A stretch of DNA of 64,000 nucleotides from Candidatus Bathyarchaeota archaeon. Lineage in GTDB: Archaea; Thermoproteota; Bathyarchaeia; Bathyarchaeales; SOJC01. The notes beneath the pieces are model-generated. The model made no database searches. It saw only the letters and a list, made by a program, of their open reading frames with translations, and was not told where the DNA came from. The position numbers were made by a program, and so were the translations under genes. The DNA lies in the NCBI GenBank assembly GCA_029882535.1, contig JAOUKM010000002.1, positions 62,001-126,000 of the forward strand. The letters are read 5' to 3'. This document shows positions 1 through 7,312 of this stretch, piece by piece. Every line of letters starts with the position of its first letter. Within the stretch, counting starts at the first letter, position 1.

Positions 1-2
1 AA

Positions 3-947
3 GAGGATTTTTATCTCTTAAGCTTTTTTCCAAAAGAGGGAACTATTGAGGAGAACCCAGTTTTCTTTTTCTGGAAGATATTGCGAGATGACAAATACGC
101 CACAATTCTTTCATTTTCTCTACAAAGCTCTGCTGAAATACATAGAAGCCTTGATTCGTTAGTGAAATTTGCAAAAGGTCTTTGGTTTGCTTGGCTCGGT
201 TCACGTTTCTTAGAAACGCTCGATTTATTTGCAATAAGAGAACTTGGAGAAGATGCACAGGTTTTAGCAAGTTTTCAAACAGCCATAGAGAAAGACAAAT
301 TTATGCCTAGAAAAGTGAGAGCTTACCCTTTACCTCCTAGAGAATTTGTTCCGCTAGAAGAAATTCGAAACTGGGCTAAAGAAAAATACACCAAAGAGGG
401 AGAAATTAAGACTTTTTCAAATATGAGATATCGAGTAATATCTGAAGAAAAAAGCATGTATTTCACTTTTTCAATAACCGATCGCTCAAGGATAACCTTT
501 GAAAGAGGAGATTTTACTCTTTTCGTAACATTATTGAAACCTTTGCTTGTTGAAACTAGAAGAATACTAGATGTACTAAGAAGAAACTCTTACACTACTA
601 CGAGAGAATCTACAGTTCTTGGCAAAAGTATGAAAATAAGAAGTTTTGATATAATCGAATCGTTAGTATTCAGGAGATCTAAAGAAACGGAAAAATGGTA
701 CGATAATATCATAAAGTTATTCAGTTCGGATATTCGAGAAGAGAAGCTCATTAATTTTACACTATTGTCAGGTAATCCTTACTTCCTTGTGCACATCGTT
801 GATGTGGAAAATAGTTCATCTGTCTATCTATCTGCAACAAGCGAAGAACTGCAGATAGTTCCTGCGGAATCATCGACAAAAGAAGGAACAATAGCCAAGA
901 TTATAAATTTACTTCAAACAAAAGTAGATCCATCAATTTCTGTATAG
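3..947 (+). CDS. Hypothetical protein, 5' end cut by the window edge
   Basis: The frame is open leftward from a TTG at 81 with no stop before the first base, so the true start probably lies outside the window. TTG 81 would give 288 residues. Upstream codons read as plausible protein containing PKEGTIEENPVFFFWKI. The visible part mixes aromatic, helical stretches (residues 30-60 counted from TTG 81) with a charged C-terminal half. I recognise no domain. The stop is 15 nt before the PD-(D/E)XK-like gene, and GAGG lies in the junction, so the two are probably one operon. The coordinates give the visible part only. Confidence 0.7.
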   Translation, partial: EDFYLLSFFPKEGTIEENPVFFFWKILRDDKYATILSFSLQSSAEIHRSLDSLVKFAKGLWFAWLGSRFLETLDLFAIRELGEDAQVLASFQTAIEKDKFMPRKVRAYPLPPREFVPLEEIRNWAKEKYTKEGEIKTFSNMRYRVISEEKSMYFTFSITDRSRITFERGDFTLFVTLLKPLLVETRRILDVLRRNSYTTTRESTVLGKSMKIRSFDIIESLVFRRSKETEKWYDNIIKLFSSDIREEKLINFTLLSGNPYFLVHIVDVENSSSVYLSATSEELQIVPAESSTKEGTIAKIINLLQTKVDPSISV

Positions 948-962
948 TGAGGGCTAGACTCA

Positions 963-2087
963 ATGGGTAAGATGACCCCTCATGAATTCTTAATAAATAT
1001 AGTAGGATCTACTGTTTTGAATATAGTCCCTTTCCCTTCTGCTCCAATAGCTCCTTCGGGAGTTTTAGTGAAAGAATATGGCTATGAAATTAGACTCCCA
1101 ACATTTGGAGAAACTGTCAGAGAACTTATGAAAAATAGGGGAGCAAAAGTCCCTGATCTACTTCTGGTTAATGAAGCAATGAAATTACTTATATGTGTAG
1201 AATGCAAGAGCGATTTCACTTTTAAAATAGAAGAAAAACTTTTGAAGCAAATCGAATTTTTCTCATCAGATGAATTTAAGAAAATATGGAAAGAAATGTT
1301 CCCAGAACTAGATGATCTTGAAATATGGACAGTTTGCTATAGGAATCTTGGAAAGAAAATAGCAAGTTTTGTGAAACAGCAACAGAAGACAAAAGACCTT
1401 GCTAACATAGTTGTTTGTGAGATTGAGTTGGGAAAGACAAGGGAAGAAGCTCACATCCATAAGGTTTGCGGAAGCCACCTAGACAAAAAACTGAATGCTC
1501 AAATGGAAGGTGAAGGACTTATTTGCTCATTACCAAGAATTCACCTTTTGATTGATCCTACTTTAGCATATGGCGAGAGAGTTTTCATAATAGGTAGAAG
1601 GATCTTGTCATTCTTGGCTTCAGCCTACTTAACTGAGAAAGATCGGCTGATAACCATTGATAATTTTAAAGAAAGATATCCTGATGCTGATGCAATTATG
1701 ACAGATGCCGAACTGAAAAAGTGTTTACGGTATTTGCTGAAGCTTGTTCCTGAAATTGGACAACTTAACTCAGCAACAGGGGAACTAATGTTAGCAAAAA
1801 GACCTTCTTTGGATAAGATTAAGAGAAAGCTTAAAAAAATACAAGAGATGATTGAAGAAGAAATCAAAATTGAGCTAGCGAAAATAAGCAAAAAAGGAGT
1901 TAAGCTAGCTTTTAAACGTCCAAGACCACAGAAGACAAAACTTGATAAATGGCTTCCAAAGAAAAATCGTTCGATGGCTTCAGATACCTCTTCTTTTGTT
2001 GAGAACATAGAGATCTTGAAAGAAAATATAGATTTCCTTCTGTATATTGAAGGCATGGATGGTACGTTAATATCTTCGATGCTGTAA
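963..2087 (+). CDS. PD-(D/E)XK nuclease-like protein
   Basis: A 374-residue protein of unknown exact role. Residues 64-82 carry P-D, a 14-residue hydrophobic span, then E-C-K; this spacing is the signature of the PD-(D/E)XK nuclease core, with D65, E80 and K82 as candidate metal and catalytic residues. The remainder is predicted mixed alpha/beta, with a lysine-rich helical segment near residues 280-330. It follows the edge-cut gene by 15 nt. ATG 963 is preceded by GAGG; ATG 972 is an alternative. In archaea this fold occurs in restriction enzymes, defence proteins and Holliday-junction resolvases. The length and unknown partner favour a defence or mobile-element role, which is inference. The motif is seen; activity is not shown. 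Confidence 0.6.
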   Translation: MGKMTPHEFLINIVGSTVLNIVPFPSAPIAPSGVLVKEYGYEIRLPTFGETVRELMKNRGAKVPDLLLVNEAMKLLICVECKSDFTFKIEEKLLKQIEFFSSDEFKKIWKEMFPELDDLEIWTVCYRNLGKKIASFVKQQQKTKDLANIVVCEIELGKTREEAHIHKVCGSHLDKKLNAQMEGEGLICSLPRIHLLIDPTLAYGERVFIIGRRILSFLASAYLTEKDRLITIDNFKERYPDADAIMTDAELKKCLRYLLKLVPEIGQLNSATGELMLAKRPSLDKIKRKLKKIQEMIEEEIKIELAKISKKGVKLAFKRPRPQKTKLDKWLPKKNRSMASDTSSFVENIEILKENIDFLLYIEGMDGTLISSML

Positions 2088-2181
2088 AGCCGTAACGCAA
2101 GAACATCCCAGAATGAAATGTACCAAGTGTAGAAATGTAGGTGAAAAGGGGTGTGGGTGTAAGAGTGTGTAGAGTACAAGT

Positions 2182-3045
2182 CTACTTGTTGGGAGCAACC
2201 TTTTTCTGCTCCTTTTCAATTCCCCCATAAGGTGTTTGAATAGCGATTTTACCTTCAACTTTGCGTAGTTCGTCGAAACGCTTTTTGATCTTCTTCAAAG
2301 TCTTGTTTGCTTCAGAACCAACCTTTTTCTTTAAATTTGGAAATCTCCAGAAATGGGTTTGGGCTTGCAAGGTTAAGTTTCTACAAATCTCTGCTTCTAT
2401 GAATTTAGTTGCATTTTCACCGTTTGATCTTAACCATTTAAAGACAGCTTCAACATCTTTCTTTGTTGGTTCTTCCTTTCGGAGAATTTCCTTGAACATC
2501 TGATTGAAATTCGTGATAATAACATGCGGTTCTTCTTGTTTTGCCTTCACCTTCATTTTTACTTTTCCTTTCGCTTTTTCAACCATCTTCTTTTTTTGCA
2601 ACGCTTTTACATATCGCTGAACTGGAATACTGAAATAATATGGGTTTCTCCAATCATTGGGATCTTGTTTGAAGTTTGATAGAGTTTGTTCTTCGCTTTC
2701 TGCAACAACCACTTGAACATCTGTTTTTTCGATAATGCCTTTCGTTATCAAGTACATTATCTCCGAATGAAGATAAGCTCTAATTATATTCAAGATGCAC
2801 TTTACGTAAACTATCACTTTCGTATCGTCAAACGCTTTTTTGGAAAAAGAGACTGTTCTTTCATCAAAAGAAATCTTTTTTGTTAGACTGTCACATCCTT
2901 CTAAACACTTCACTTCGATGTCGCTCCACCAACCACCTTCTATAATTTGAAATCCTGTCCAGTCGGAGGTTGTGATGATAAAATATTCTACGGGAATCTG
3001 AATCGTATCAACCATTCCTTTATTATCCCCAAAACACGTATGCAT
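2182..3045 (-). CDS. Hypothetical protein, last gene of leftward element operon
   Basis: A 287-residue protein with no family I recognise. The N-terminal half is mixed and contains the aromatic segment EGGWWSDIEVKCLEG. The centre has a lysine-rich linker (about residues 155-175), and the C-terminal half is helical and basic with FWRFPNLKKKVG. A TATA-like AT tract lies at about 3050-3063. It is so close to ATG 3045 that the transcript may start near ATG 3015 (residue 11), making the shorter form a good alternative. It converges on the nuclease-like gene, leaving 94 nt without a gene. It reads in the same direction as the fibre and LAGLIDADG-like genes and is grouped with the element on that basis. 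Confidence 0.6.
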   Translation of the reverse strand: MHTCFGDNKGMVDTIQIPVEYFIITTSDWTGFQIIEGGWWSDIEVKCLEGCDSLTKKISFDERTVSFSKKAFDDTKVIVYVKCILNIIRAYLHSEIMYLITKGIIEKTDVQVVVAESEEQTLSNFKQDPNDWRNPYYFSIPVQRYVKALQKKKMVEKAKGKVKMKVKAKQEEPHVIITNFNQMFKEILRKEEPTKKDVEAVFKWLRSNGENATKFIEAEICRNLTLQAQTHFWRFPNLKKKVGSEANKTLKKIKKRFDELRKVEGKIAIQTPYGGIEKEQKKVAPNK

Positions 3046-3337
3046 TGATATTATTATATGTTTATTTTTCTCTGACGTGAGCCGTACCTCTACTCTGAAA
3101 TAAAGTCTGAAAGCTATCTCTGTAAATCTCTTCCTTCTTTTACCAAAATAGGCTTGAAAAGATGCTGTTTCGTGTACAGTTCGCTAGGTTGGAGTGATAG
3201 GGTACTCTTTGATGACTACTCTATTTTATTATATAAAACATATATGATCCATAGTTAAAGGAATAAACAGTACATGGTTTAAGCCGTTTTTAAGGTTCTT
3301 TTGATAAACGGTGGTGGTTTTGCTGAAATGGGTGGTT
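3046..3337. other. Gene-free AT-rich spacer
   Basis: These 292 nt hold no convincing reading frame on either strand. The TATA-like tract at 3050-3063 suits the leftward gene that starts at 3045 or 3015. A second AT run with CATATATG lies at about 3228-3245. I see no repeat array, tRNA or clear attachment site. Confidence 0.4.
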
Positions 3338-3970
3338 TTATAAGAAGGTGTTGTGGTTAAGGTTTCTGAAGTATTGATCTAAGTCTGGCTCTTCTTCTGT
3401 GCCTCTATTTAGTTGTTCTAGTTTTTTGCTTAGTTTTTTGATTTCTTCTGTGTTTTCTTTTTGAACTAGCGCTTTAAGAATGAGTTCTGCTTGTTCTCGC
3501 TGTAATGTAAGGTGTGGGATGATTTTCGGTAAATAGGTTTGCATCATTTTTTCGTTCCAACTCCAAAAATAAGTCGCCTTCGTTCTTTTGTATTTTTTTC
3601 CGTGAACCCTAACTCGGCGTGGAGGTTTGTATGAAAGTAAGGCTTTCCCTTCGTGACCGAAACGGCTCGCTAAATAACCTAATTTATTAGTGTGTGCGCT
3701 TATTTTGAGGCTTATTTTCGTCTTTGTTTTTAGGGTCGTGATGCTCATTTCTGAAAGGTCAACCATTCCTGTTAAAATGCCTTCTTCGAGTTTGGTTAAG
3801 GGTAGGTCTTCAGGGCGTTCTAAAACTCCGACTTCTGCGTGTATGCGTCTGCGCAGTTCTTCCATTGTGTCATTTTCGAGTTTTTCTGTCATGGCGTTCA
3901 AGCTTCTTGTCGATTTGTTGTAAAATCTGGATGGGTGTTTGTTATAATGCGGTAGCCAACTTTTACACAT
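3338..3970 (-). CDS. Degenerate LAGLIDADG-type protein
   Basis: A 210-residue protein resembling a single-motif LAGLIDADG homing endonuclease or its derivative. Residues 64-76 read GILTGMVDLSEMS, which lines up with the LAGLIDGEG helix. Residues 133-165 (YFWSW, then LPKIIPHLTLQREQAEL) match the usual end of the domain, where an aromatic strand precedes a helix with the xLxPYLxxKKxQAEL pattern. The position of the catalytic acid (the E of GEG) is serine, with glutamate one residue later, so cleavage activity is doubtful. The protein may now be only DNA-binding. The start is uncertain: ATG 3970 has no clear Shine-Dalgarno (SD) sequence, and ATG 3892 is an alternative. It lies downstream of the fibre genes, outside any intron or intein. 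Confidence 0.55.
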   Translation of the reverse strand: MCKSWLPHYNKHPSRFYNKSTRSLNAMTEKLENDTMEELRRRIHAEVGVLERPEDLPLTKLEEGILTGMVDLSEMSITTLKTKTKISLKISAHTNKLGYLASRFGHEGKALLSYKPPRRVRVHGKKYKRTKATYFWSWNEKMMQTYLPKIIPHLTLQREQAELILKALVQKENTEEIKKLSKKLEQLNRGTEEEPDLDQYFRNLNHNTFL

Positions 3971-4048
3971 TTGCAGATTTTTTGGCTTCTGTTTTTTCCA
4001 GAAACGTTTTGCTGAACTTTAGAAAGGAGGGATTTGTGGATGCTCAGG

Positions 4049-4303
4049 CTAATGTTTACCATCTTCTTTTTTCACCTTTTCTGATTTGACGAATTTCCAA
4101 ATGCTGTTTATTCCGACTTGGAGAAAATTTTCAAGCTGCGCTTTTTCTAAGTCTGTCAGTTCTTTGTCGGTTTCGATTATGATTTCGTTTGACGTTTCTG
4201 TTGTTTTTATGACTTTTGCGTTCATTTTCAAGTGTTTGTTTATGTTGTGTGGGTTGAAAGGTGCTTTCTTGAATGTGTTCCGAAATCTTGTTTTTTCAGC
4301 CAT
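4049..4303 (-). CDS. Small hypothetical protein downstream of fibre gene
   Basis: An 84-residue, lysine-rich protein without a known domain. Its C-terminal half (TDKELTDLEKAQLENFLQ) looks helical. The start follows the fibre stop by one base, and GGAGG lies about 12 nt upstream inside the fibre gene, so translation is probably coupled. Small proteins encoded directly after viral fibre genes are often assembly helpers or minor structural proteins; that role is only a guess here. Confidence 0.6.
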   Translation of the reverse strand: MAEKTRFRNTFKKAPFNPHNINKHLKMNAKVIKTTETSNEIIIETDKELTDLEKAQLENFLQVGINSIWKFVKSEKVKKEDGKH

Positions 4304-4304
4304 T

Positions 4305-5348
4305 TTACATCCAGTCCTCCGACGCTGAAAAGTGCCAAACTTCTATTATGATGTTGTTGTACGTCGTGGTGTTGTAGACGTATGCGCAGAAGTCTTCTAG
4401 CATTCCCGATGTTGGAATGTCTGAGCTTGCTGTTCCTTTGAGTTCTCCATCCACGTAGAATTTTATGGTTGATCCGTCATGGACTGCTTTAAGAACTTTC
4501 ATGTCTCCGCTTGAAATGGTCATTAGAGAAGTTGAGTGTTCTGAGCCGCCGTTGCACCACACGCCTTTCAGATTGTATACTGAGCCGCTTCCGCTATAGA
4601 CCACTCTGAAGCCGAAGAATTTTGCCGTTCCTTCTTGTCCTATGCCGACGTACCATTCCATTGACCCGTCGCCGCTTACCTCGAATTTTGCTCTGCATTT
4701 GAATTCGGGGTTGCGTGAGAGGTCAAGCGTTGGGTACGTTTTTATTCTTGCCATTGAAGCTGTGGTGGTTGATGTAAGAGCCTTAAGGTAATTTTTTCGA
4801 CATAAAACATTGCCATCACCCTCTTTGTCTACCGTGTAGCCCGTTAGTGATTCGGCAGAAACGATCCATCTGTCGTGTTGGAAGAAGCTGTATTTTCCGA
4901 ATTCGGTGTCGCATCTGTTGAAGTCGATTGTGCCGCTTAGAATTTTGAGGTTGGTTATTGCTGCGTTTTGTATTTTTGCGTTGTTGATAGCTGCGTCTGC
5001 GATTTTTGCGGTTTCAACTGCCAAGTTTGCGATTTTCGCCGTGTCAACTGCTAGGTTGCCGATTTTAGCGTTGGTTATGGCTAAATCTTGGATGTGTCCC
5101 GTTGTGATTGCTAGGAGTGCGATTTTTGCGCCCGTTAAGAAGTTGTCTACGAACTTAGCGAGTCCTTCGCTTCCTTGAAAGAAGTTGTTTACGAATTTTG
5201 TTAATCCAGTTGTTCCTTGAAATAATCCGTCGAGAAGTTGATCTAAGTCGATGAATTGAGATGTTGTTTCTGCTCTTACTTGAGTTGTGCGAAGTGGTGT
5301 TTCTTTTGTGATGTGGGTGTGTTTGGGAAGTTTTTTCAATTTTTTCAC
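4305..5348 (-). CDS. Virus tail-fibre-like protein with decapeptide repeats and lectin-like C-terminus
   Basis: A 347-residue protein with virion-fibre architecture. Residues 41-72 hold two copies of a unit like QGTTGLTKFVNNFF. Residues 80-139 are six tandem 10-residue repeats of the type A-[IV]-x-x-x-K-I-x-x-[LA] (for example AITNAKIGNL, AVDTAKIANL), as in trimeric phage fibre shafts. The remainder, about 200 residues, resembles a concanavalin A/LamG-like jelly roll, with KFYVDGELKG near its end as the typical strand. The GTG start at 5348 is followed by a lysine-rich N-terminus with no signal peptide. The likely role is host-surface recognition on a virus particle or related structure. The fold and role are inferred from the repeats and strand pattern, not from a search. 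Confidence 0.65.
   Translation of the reverse strand: MKKLKKLPKHTHITKETPLRTTQVRAETTSQFIDLDQLLDGLFQGTTGLTKFVNNFFQGSEGLAKFVDNFLTGAKIALLAITTGHIQDLAITNAKIGNLAVDTAKIANLAVETAKIADAAINNAKIQNAAITNLKILSGTIDFNRCDTEFGKYSFFQHDRWIVSAESLTGYTVDKEGDGNVLCRKNYLKALTSTTTASMARIKTYPTLDLSRNPEFKCRAKFEVSGDGSMEWYVGIGQEGTAKFFGFRVVYSGSGSVYNLKGVWCNGGSEHSTSLMTISSGDMKVLKAVHDGSTIKFYVDGELKGTASSDIPTSGMLEDFCAYVYNTTTYNNIIIEVWHFSASEDWM
4932..5111 (-). repeat. Six tandem 30-bp repeats encoding fibre decapeptides
   Basis: This part of the fibre gene encodes six consecutive ten-residue units with alternating A-I/A-V and K-I positions. The DNA copies have diverged but keep a TTTGCGATTTT-type core on the + strand. Such repeats expand and contract by slippage and set the length of a fibre shaft. 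Confidence 0.6.
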
Positions 5349-5433
5349 CTTTTTGGTTGGAGGAAGGGATAACTAGAGAGTGTGGTGGGGTGCGCTCCTA
5401 GTATCCCTCTTGGTGTGTGTTACCATGAACCAC

Positions 5434-5589
5434 TCACTCGTAGACGATGTAAGCAAGGAAAAAGTCGCTTCCGATTTTGATGATTTGAGCAGTGTGAAGT
5501 GTGCTTACGGTTGCGTTGTTTAAGAGATCTTGCAATTTGCTGGCTATGGTAATGTGGTTGCCATAATCTTTTTCTACGGTATAAGCCAT
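5434..5589 (-). CDS. 51-residue hypothetical protein
   Basis: This small frame starts MAYTVEKDYGNHITIASKLQ and ends FFLAYIVYE. A good Shine-Dalgarno (AGGAG within TTAGGAGACC) lies about 10 nt upstream of the ATG, inside the end of the GFRxML-repeat gene. It sits between that gene and the fibre gene on the same strand. Position, SD and codon pattern support a real gene. I recognise no family. It could be a minor structural or adaptor protein of the element. Confidence 0.6.
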   Translation of the reverse strand: MAYTVEKDYGNHITIASKLQDLLNNATVSTLHTAQIIKIGSDFFLAYIVYE

Positions 5590-5601
5590 TACTGAGGTCT
5601 C

Positions 5602-6456
5602 CTAAGAATCGGGGGAAATAGCATCTAACATTCTTCGAAATCCTTCATGACGACTCATGCTGCGCTCAATGTTTGGTTTGGGTTTTCCTACGTTTTCAAG
5701 GAGTTTTTCCAATCGTTCTACATTCTTCTCTGCTGAACCCCGAACGACAAGAGTAGCGTGTGAGTCTGAAGGTGATACAAAATCGAGCATGTCCCTGAAG
5801 CCCCAACTCCTAAAACTTCGATAAACCGTTGCCTTTCGGATCGATCTTTCATTTTCAACTACATCGGAGCCACGAGTTGCCTCTTCTAACATCTGTCGAA
5901 ATCCCGTTTTCACATGCAAAGGTTTTGGTCTAGAGGGCTTTAATGGGGAAATAGAAATATGGCGCTTCTCCAGTGTGTCTGATTCATGTTTTTTTGAAGT
6001 TGCTGCGTTCAGCATCGCTCTGAAACCAGAGCCAAAGTCTTGTGTAACCTTTCTTGAATTATTCGATGGACTCTGCGTGGATGATTGATCTGAAATTTTG
6101 AGGAAAGTTTGGAACTGACTTGTGTCATGTTTCATTGGTGTTGGTTTTTCAAGAGACTGATCTCTAAATCTAGCTATATCTTTGTGAATAGTCTGAGCGG
6201 CTTCAATGTCTCCGTTATCCATTGAACGTTGGATAAAATTGTATGAATTTTTCATATATTTTAAGTTGTCTTCGCCGAGATTGTGTCTAATGATGCGAGC
6301 TGATTCTCCGTTCAACATCTGAAATCCTTGGCAAATTTCACCTTCCTTATGATTTATACAAGCGAACGCAAATTCGCAAGCTATTGAGCAGATGTAACCT
6401 TTCTTCGGCATGAATCTTTTGTCTTCTTGCAATAGTTTTATGTGACTCCTAATCAT
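5602..6456 (-). CDS. Protein with four GFRxML repeats and an N-terminal Cys/His segment
   Basis: A 284-residue protein of unknown family. Residues 22-42 contain C23, C27, C33, H36 and C42, a possible zinc-binding cluster. A helical region follows to about residue 103. The C-terminal two thirds look disordered and carry the motif G-F-R-x-M-L-[NED]-x-x-[ST] four times, at residues 144, 185, 219 and 272. A weaker GFQML occurs at 44. Linkers of 34-53 residues are rich in S, K, P and E. Such arrays normally dock several copies of one partner. The start ATG overlaps the end of the RHH gene by 8 nt, so the two are translationally coupled. A scaffold, packaging or replication-adaptor role is speculation. 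Confidence 0.7.
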   Translation of the reverse strand: MIRSHIKLLQEDKRFMPKKGYICSIACEFAFACINHKEGEICQGFQMLNGESARIIRHNLGEDNLKYMKNSYNFIQRSMDNGDIEAAQTIHKDIARFRDQSLEKPTPMKHDTSQFQTFLKISDQSSTQSPSNNSRKVTQDFGSGFRAMLNAATSKKHESDTLEKRHISISPLKPSRPKPLHVKTGFRQMLEEATRGSDVVENERSIRKATVYRSFRSWGFRDMLDFVSPSDSHATLVVRGSAEKNVERLEKLLENVGKPKPNIERSMSRHEGFRRMLDAISPDS

Positions 6457-6604
6457 GAATGTTCACCTTTAGATTTTCTTCAATGAATTCGTTGATGGCA
6501 TTTCGGATGACTTTAGTCTTTGTCGTGTTTTGGTGGACGCACGCCAACGTAAATTTCCGCCATTTCTCTTCGTTTATCATTGTTCCAATGTGTCTTTTTC
6601 CCAT
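6449..6604 (-). CDS. Ribbon-helix-helix (CopG-like) regulator, 51 residues
   Basis: The protein begins MGKRHIGTMINEEKWRKF and continues TKTKVIRNAINEFIEENLK. This is the pattern of a MetJ/Arc/CopG ribbon-helix-helix DNA-binding dimer: a short basic strand, a helix, a turn, then a helix with VIRxAIxxFIEE. GGAG lies 9 nt before the ATG. It is the first gene of the leftward operon, its stop overlaps the start of the GFRxML-repeat gene, and it diverges from the winged-helix gene. It probably represses the shared promoter region. This gene is seen directly in the sequence; the family is assigned by pattern. Confidence 0.75.
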   Translation of the reverse strand: MGKRHIGTMINEEKWRKFTLACVHQNTTKTKVIRNAINEFIEENLKVNIHD

Positions 6605-6662
6605 CTTGTTTTTCTCCAGTCATACAAACGTTAAAATATTAGATAAAGCATATTTGAACTAG
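6605..6662. promoter_or_regulatory. Divergent promoter region between the RHH and winged-helix genes
   Basis: Only 58 bp separate the two start codons. An AT-rich core (TTAAAATATTAGATAA) at about 6631-6646 can serve as TATA element for both directions. It lies about 25 nt from the GTG of the winged-helix gene, which fits a leaderless transcript. Leftward it allows a short leader containing the SD of the RHH gene. Confidence 0.5.
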
Positions 6663-6673
6663 GTGGTTCAAAT
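6652..6673. promoter_or_regulatory. Perfect inverted repeat over the winged-helix gene start: probable operator
   Basis: ATTTGAAC at 6652-6659 and GTTCAAAT at 6666-6673 form a perfect 8-bp inverted repeat with a 6-nt spacer. The spacer contains the GTG start codon (6663-6665). A dimeric regulator bound here would block the start of the rightward gene and lie just upstream of the leftward promoter, as in a lysogeny-type switch. The symmetry is seen; binding is inferred. Confidence 0.55.
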
Positions 6674-7220
6674 TTCTTCTAAATACTTCAAGAGTCTGTC
6701 TGAAGAAAGCCATGATGGTATTTCATATTTAGAAGAGTTCGCAATAAAATCGGGTTGTACTGTAGATGATTTGATTAGAGAACTTTTCTTGCAACCGAAA
6801 GAAGTTCCGCTTAAATATAGATTTCCAAAAAGAGAAAAACAAAAATTGAGAGCTGTTTGGTATATCGTGTCCAATCTTCCAGCTACTTTTTCTGTTTTGC
6901 AGAAGAAGAGCCGATTTGCTAAGGGGACATTATCAAAGTATCTGAGAAAGCTTGAAAGAATCGAAGTTATTTTGAAGGAAATTAACTTGTACCGTTTGAA
7001 TGATGGTTTACATAGAGAGAGAAATGGGAAAAGGGAAATTCTTTGGAGTGCAATTGTAAATCGCTGGTATCATCAACCTGAGTATGAGATTTTGAAGGCA
7101 AGTAAAATTTATCGTGAAGCTTTAAGAGGTCGTAAGAGAGCCAAATCAAAAGTTACCAAGAGTACTTTGCGTACTCGAAAAAAGAAAATTGACAAACTTC
7201 GAAAAATCGCTTTGGGATAA
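6663..7220 (+). CDS. Winged-helix DNA-binding protein
   Basis: A 185-residue basic protein. About residues 60-115 form a winged helix-turn-helix: helix (KLRAVWYIVSNLP), helix (FSVLQKKSRF), recognition helix (KGTLSKYLRKLERIEVI) and a wing-like strand pair. The C-terminal 45 residues are very basic and may contact DNA. The GTG start at 6663 is probably leaderless, because the TATA-like core is about 25 nt upstream. The start lies inside a perfect inverted repeat, consistent with autoregulation. It diverges from the RHH operon and precedes the ATPase gene by 80 nt. It is probably the second regulator of the element. Confidence 0.7.
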   Translation: MVQISSKYFKSLSEESHDGISYLEEFAIKSGCTVDDLIRELFLQPKEVPLKYRFPKREKQKLRAVWYIVSNLPATFSVLQKKSRFAKGTLSKYLRKLERIEVILKEINLYRLNDGLHRERNGKREILWSAIVNRWYHQPEYEILKASKIYREALRGRKRAKSKVTKSTLRTRKKKIDKLRKIALG

Positions 7221-7270
7221 GAATAAGCGTTTTTTGAAGCGATTTTTTGAAAAGAAGCTGAATAGATACG

Positions 7271-7278
7271 TTTATAAA
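7271..7278 (+). promoter_or_regulatory. TATA box of the ATPase gene
   Basis: TTTATAAA at 7271-7278 predicts transcription start at about 7298-7303, just before ATG 7313. The following 19-nt palindrome covers that start site. Confidence 0.55.
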
Positions 7279-7284
7279 TCAAAA

Positions 7285-7303
7285 CAAGCTTAAATTAAGC
7301 TTG
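7285..7303. promoter_or_regulatory. 19-nt perfect palindrome at the ATPase transcription start
   Basis: CAAGCTTAA at 7285-7293, a central A, then TTAAGCTTG at 7295-7303 form a perfect 9-bp inverted repeat between the TATA box and the ATG. It is placed where an archaeal repressor would block polymerase. Its sequence differs from the operator at 6652-6673, so the element's two regulators may use different sites. A transcript hairpin is the alternative reading. Confidence 0.55.
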
Positions 7304-7312
7304 GTCTCTGAA

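Noticed and set aside
1625-2179. Long frame on the minus strand opposite the nuclease-like gene
   Set aside because: Its composition (serine, isoleucine, phenylalanine runs) mirrors the + strand gene, which has the catalytic motif and SD.
4039-4083. Strong SD-like AAAGGAGGG followed by ATG on the + strand
   Set aside because: The frame is only 14 codons and lies opposite the leftward operon, so it is probably chance.
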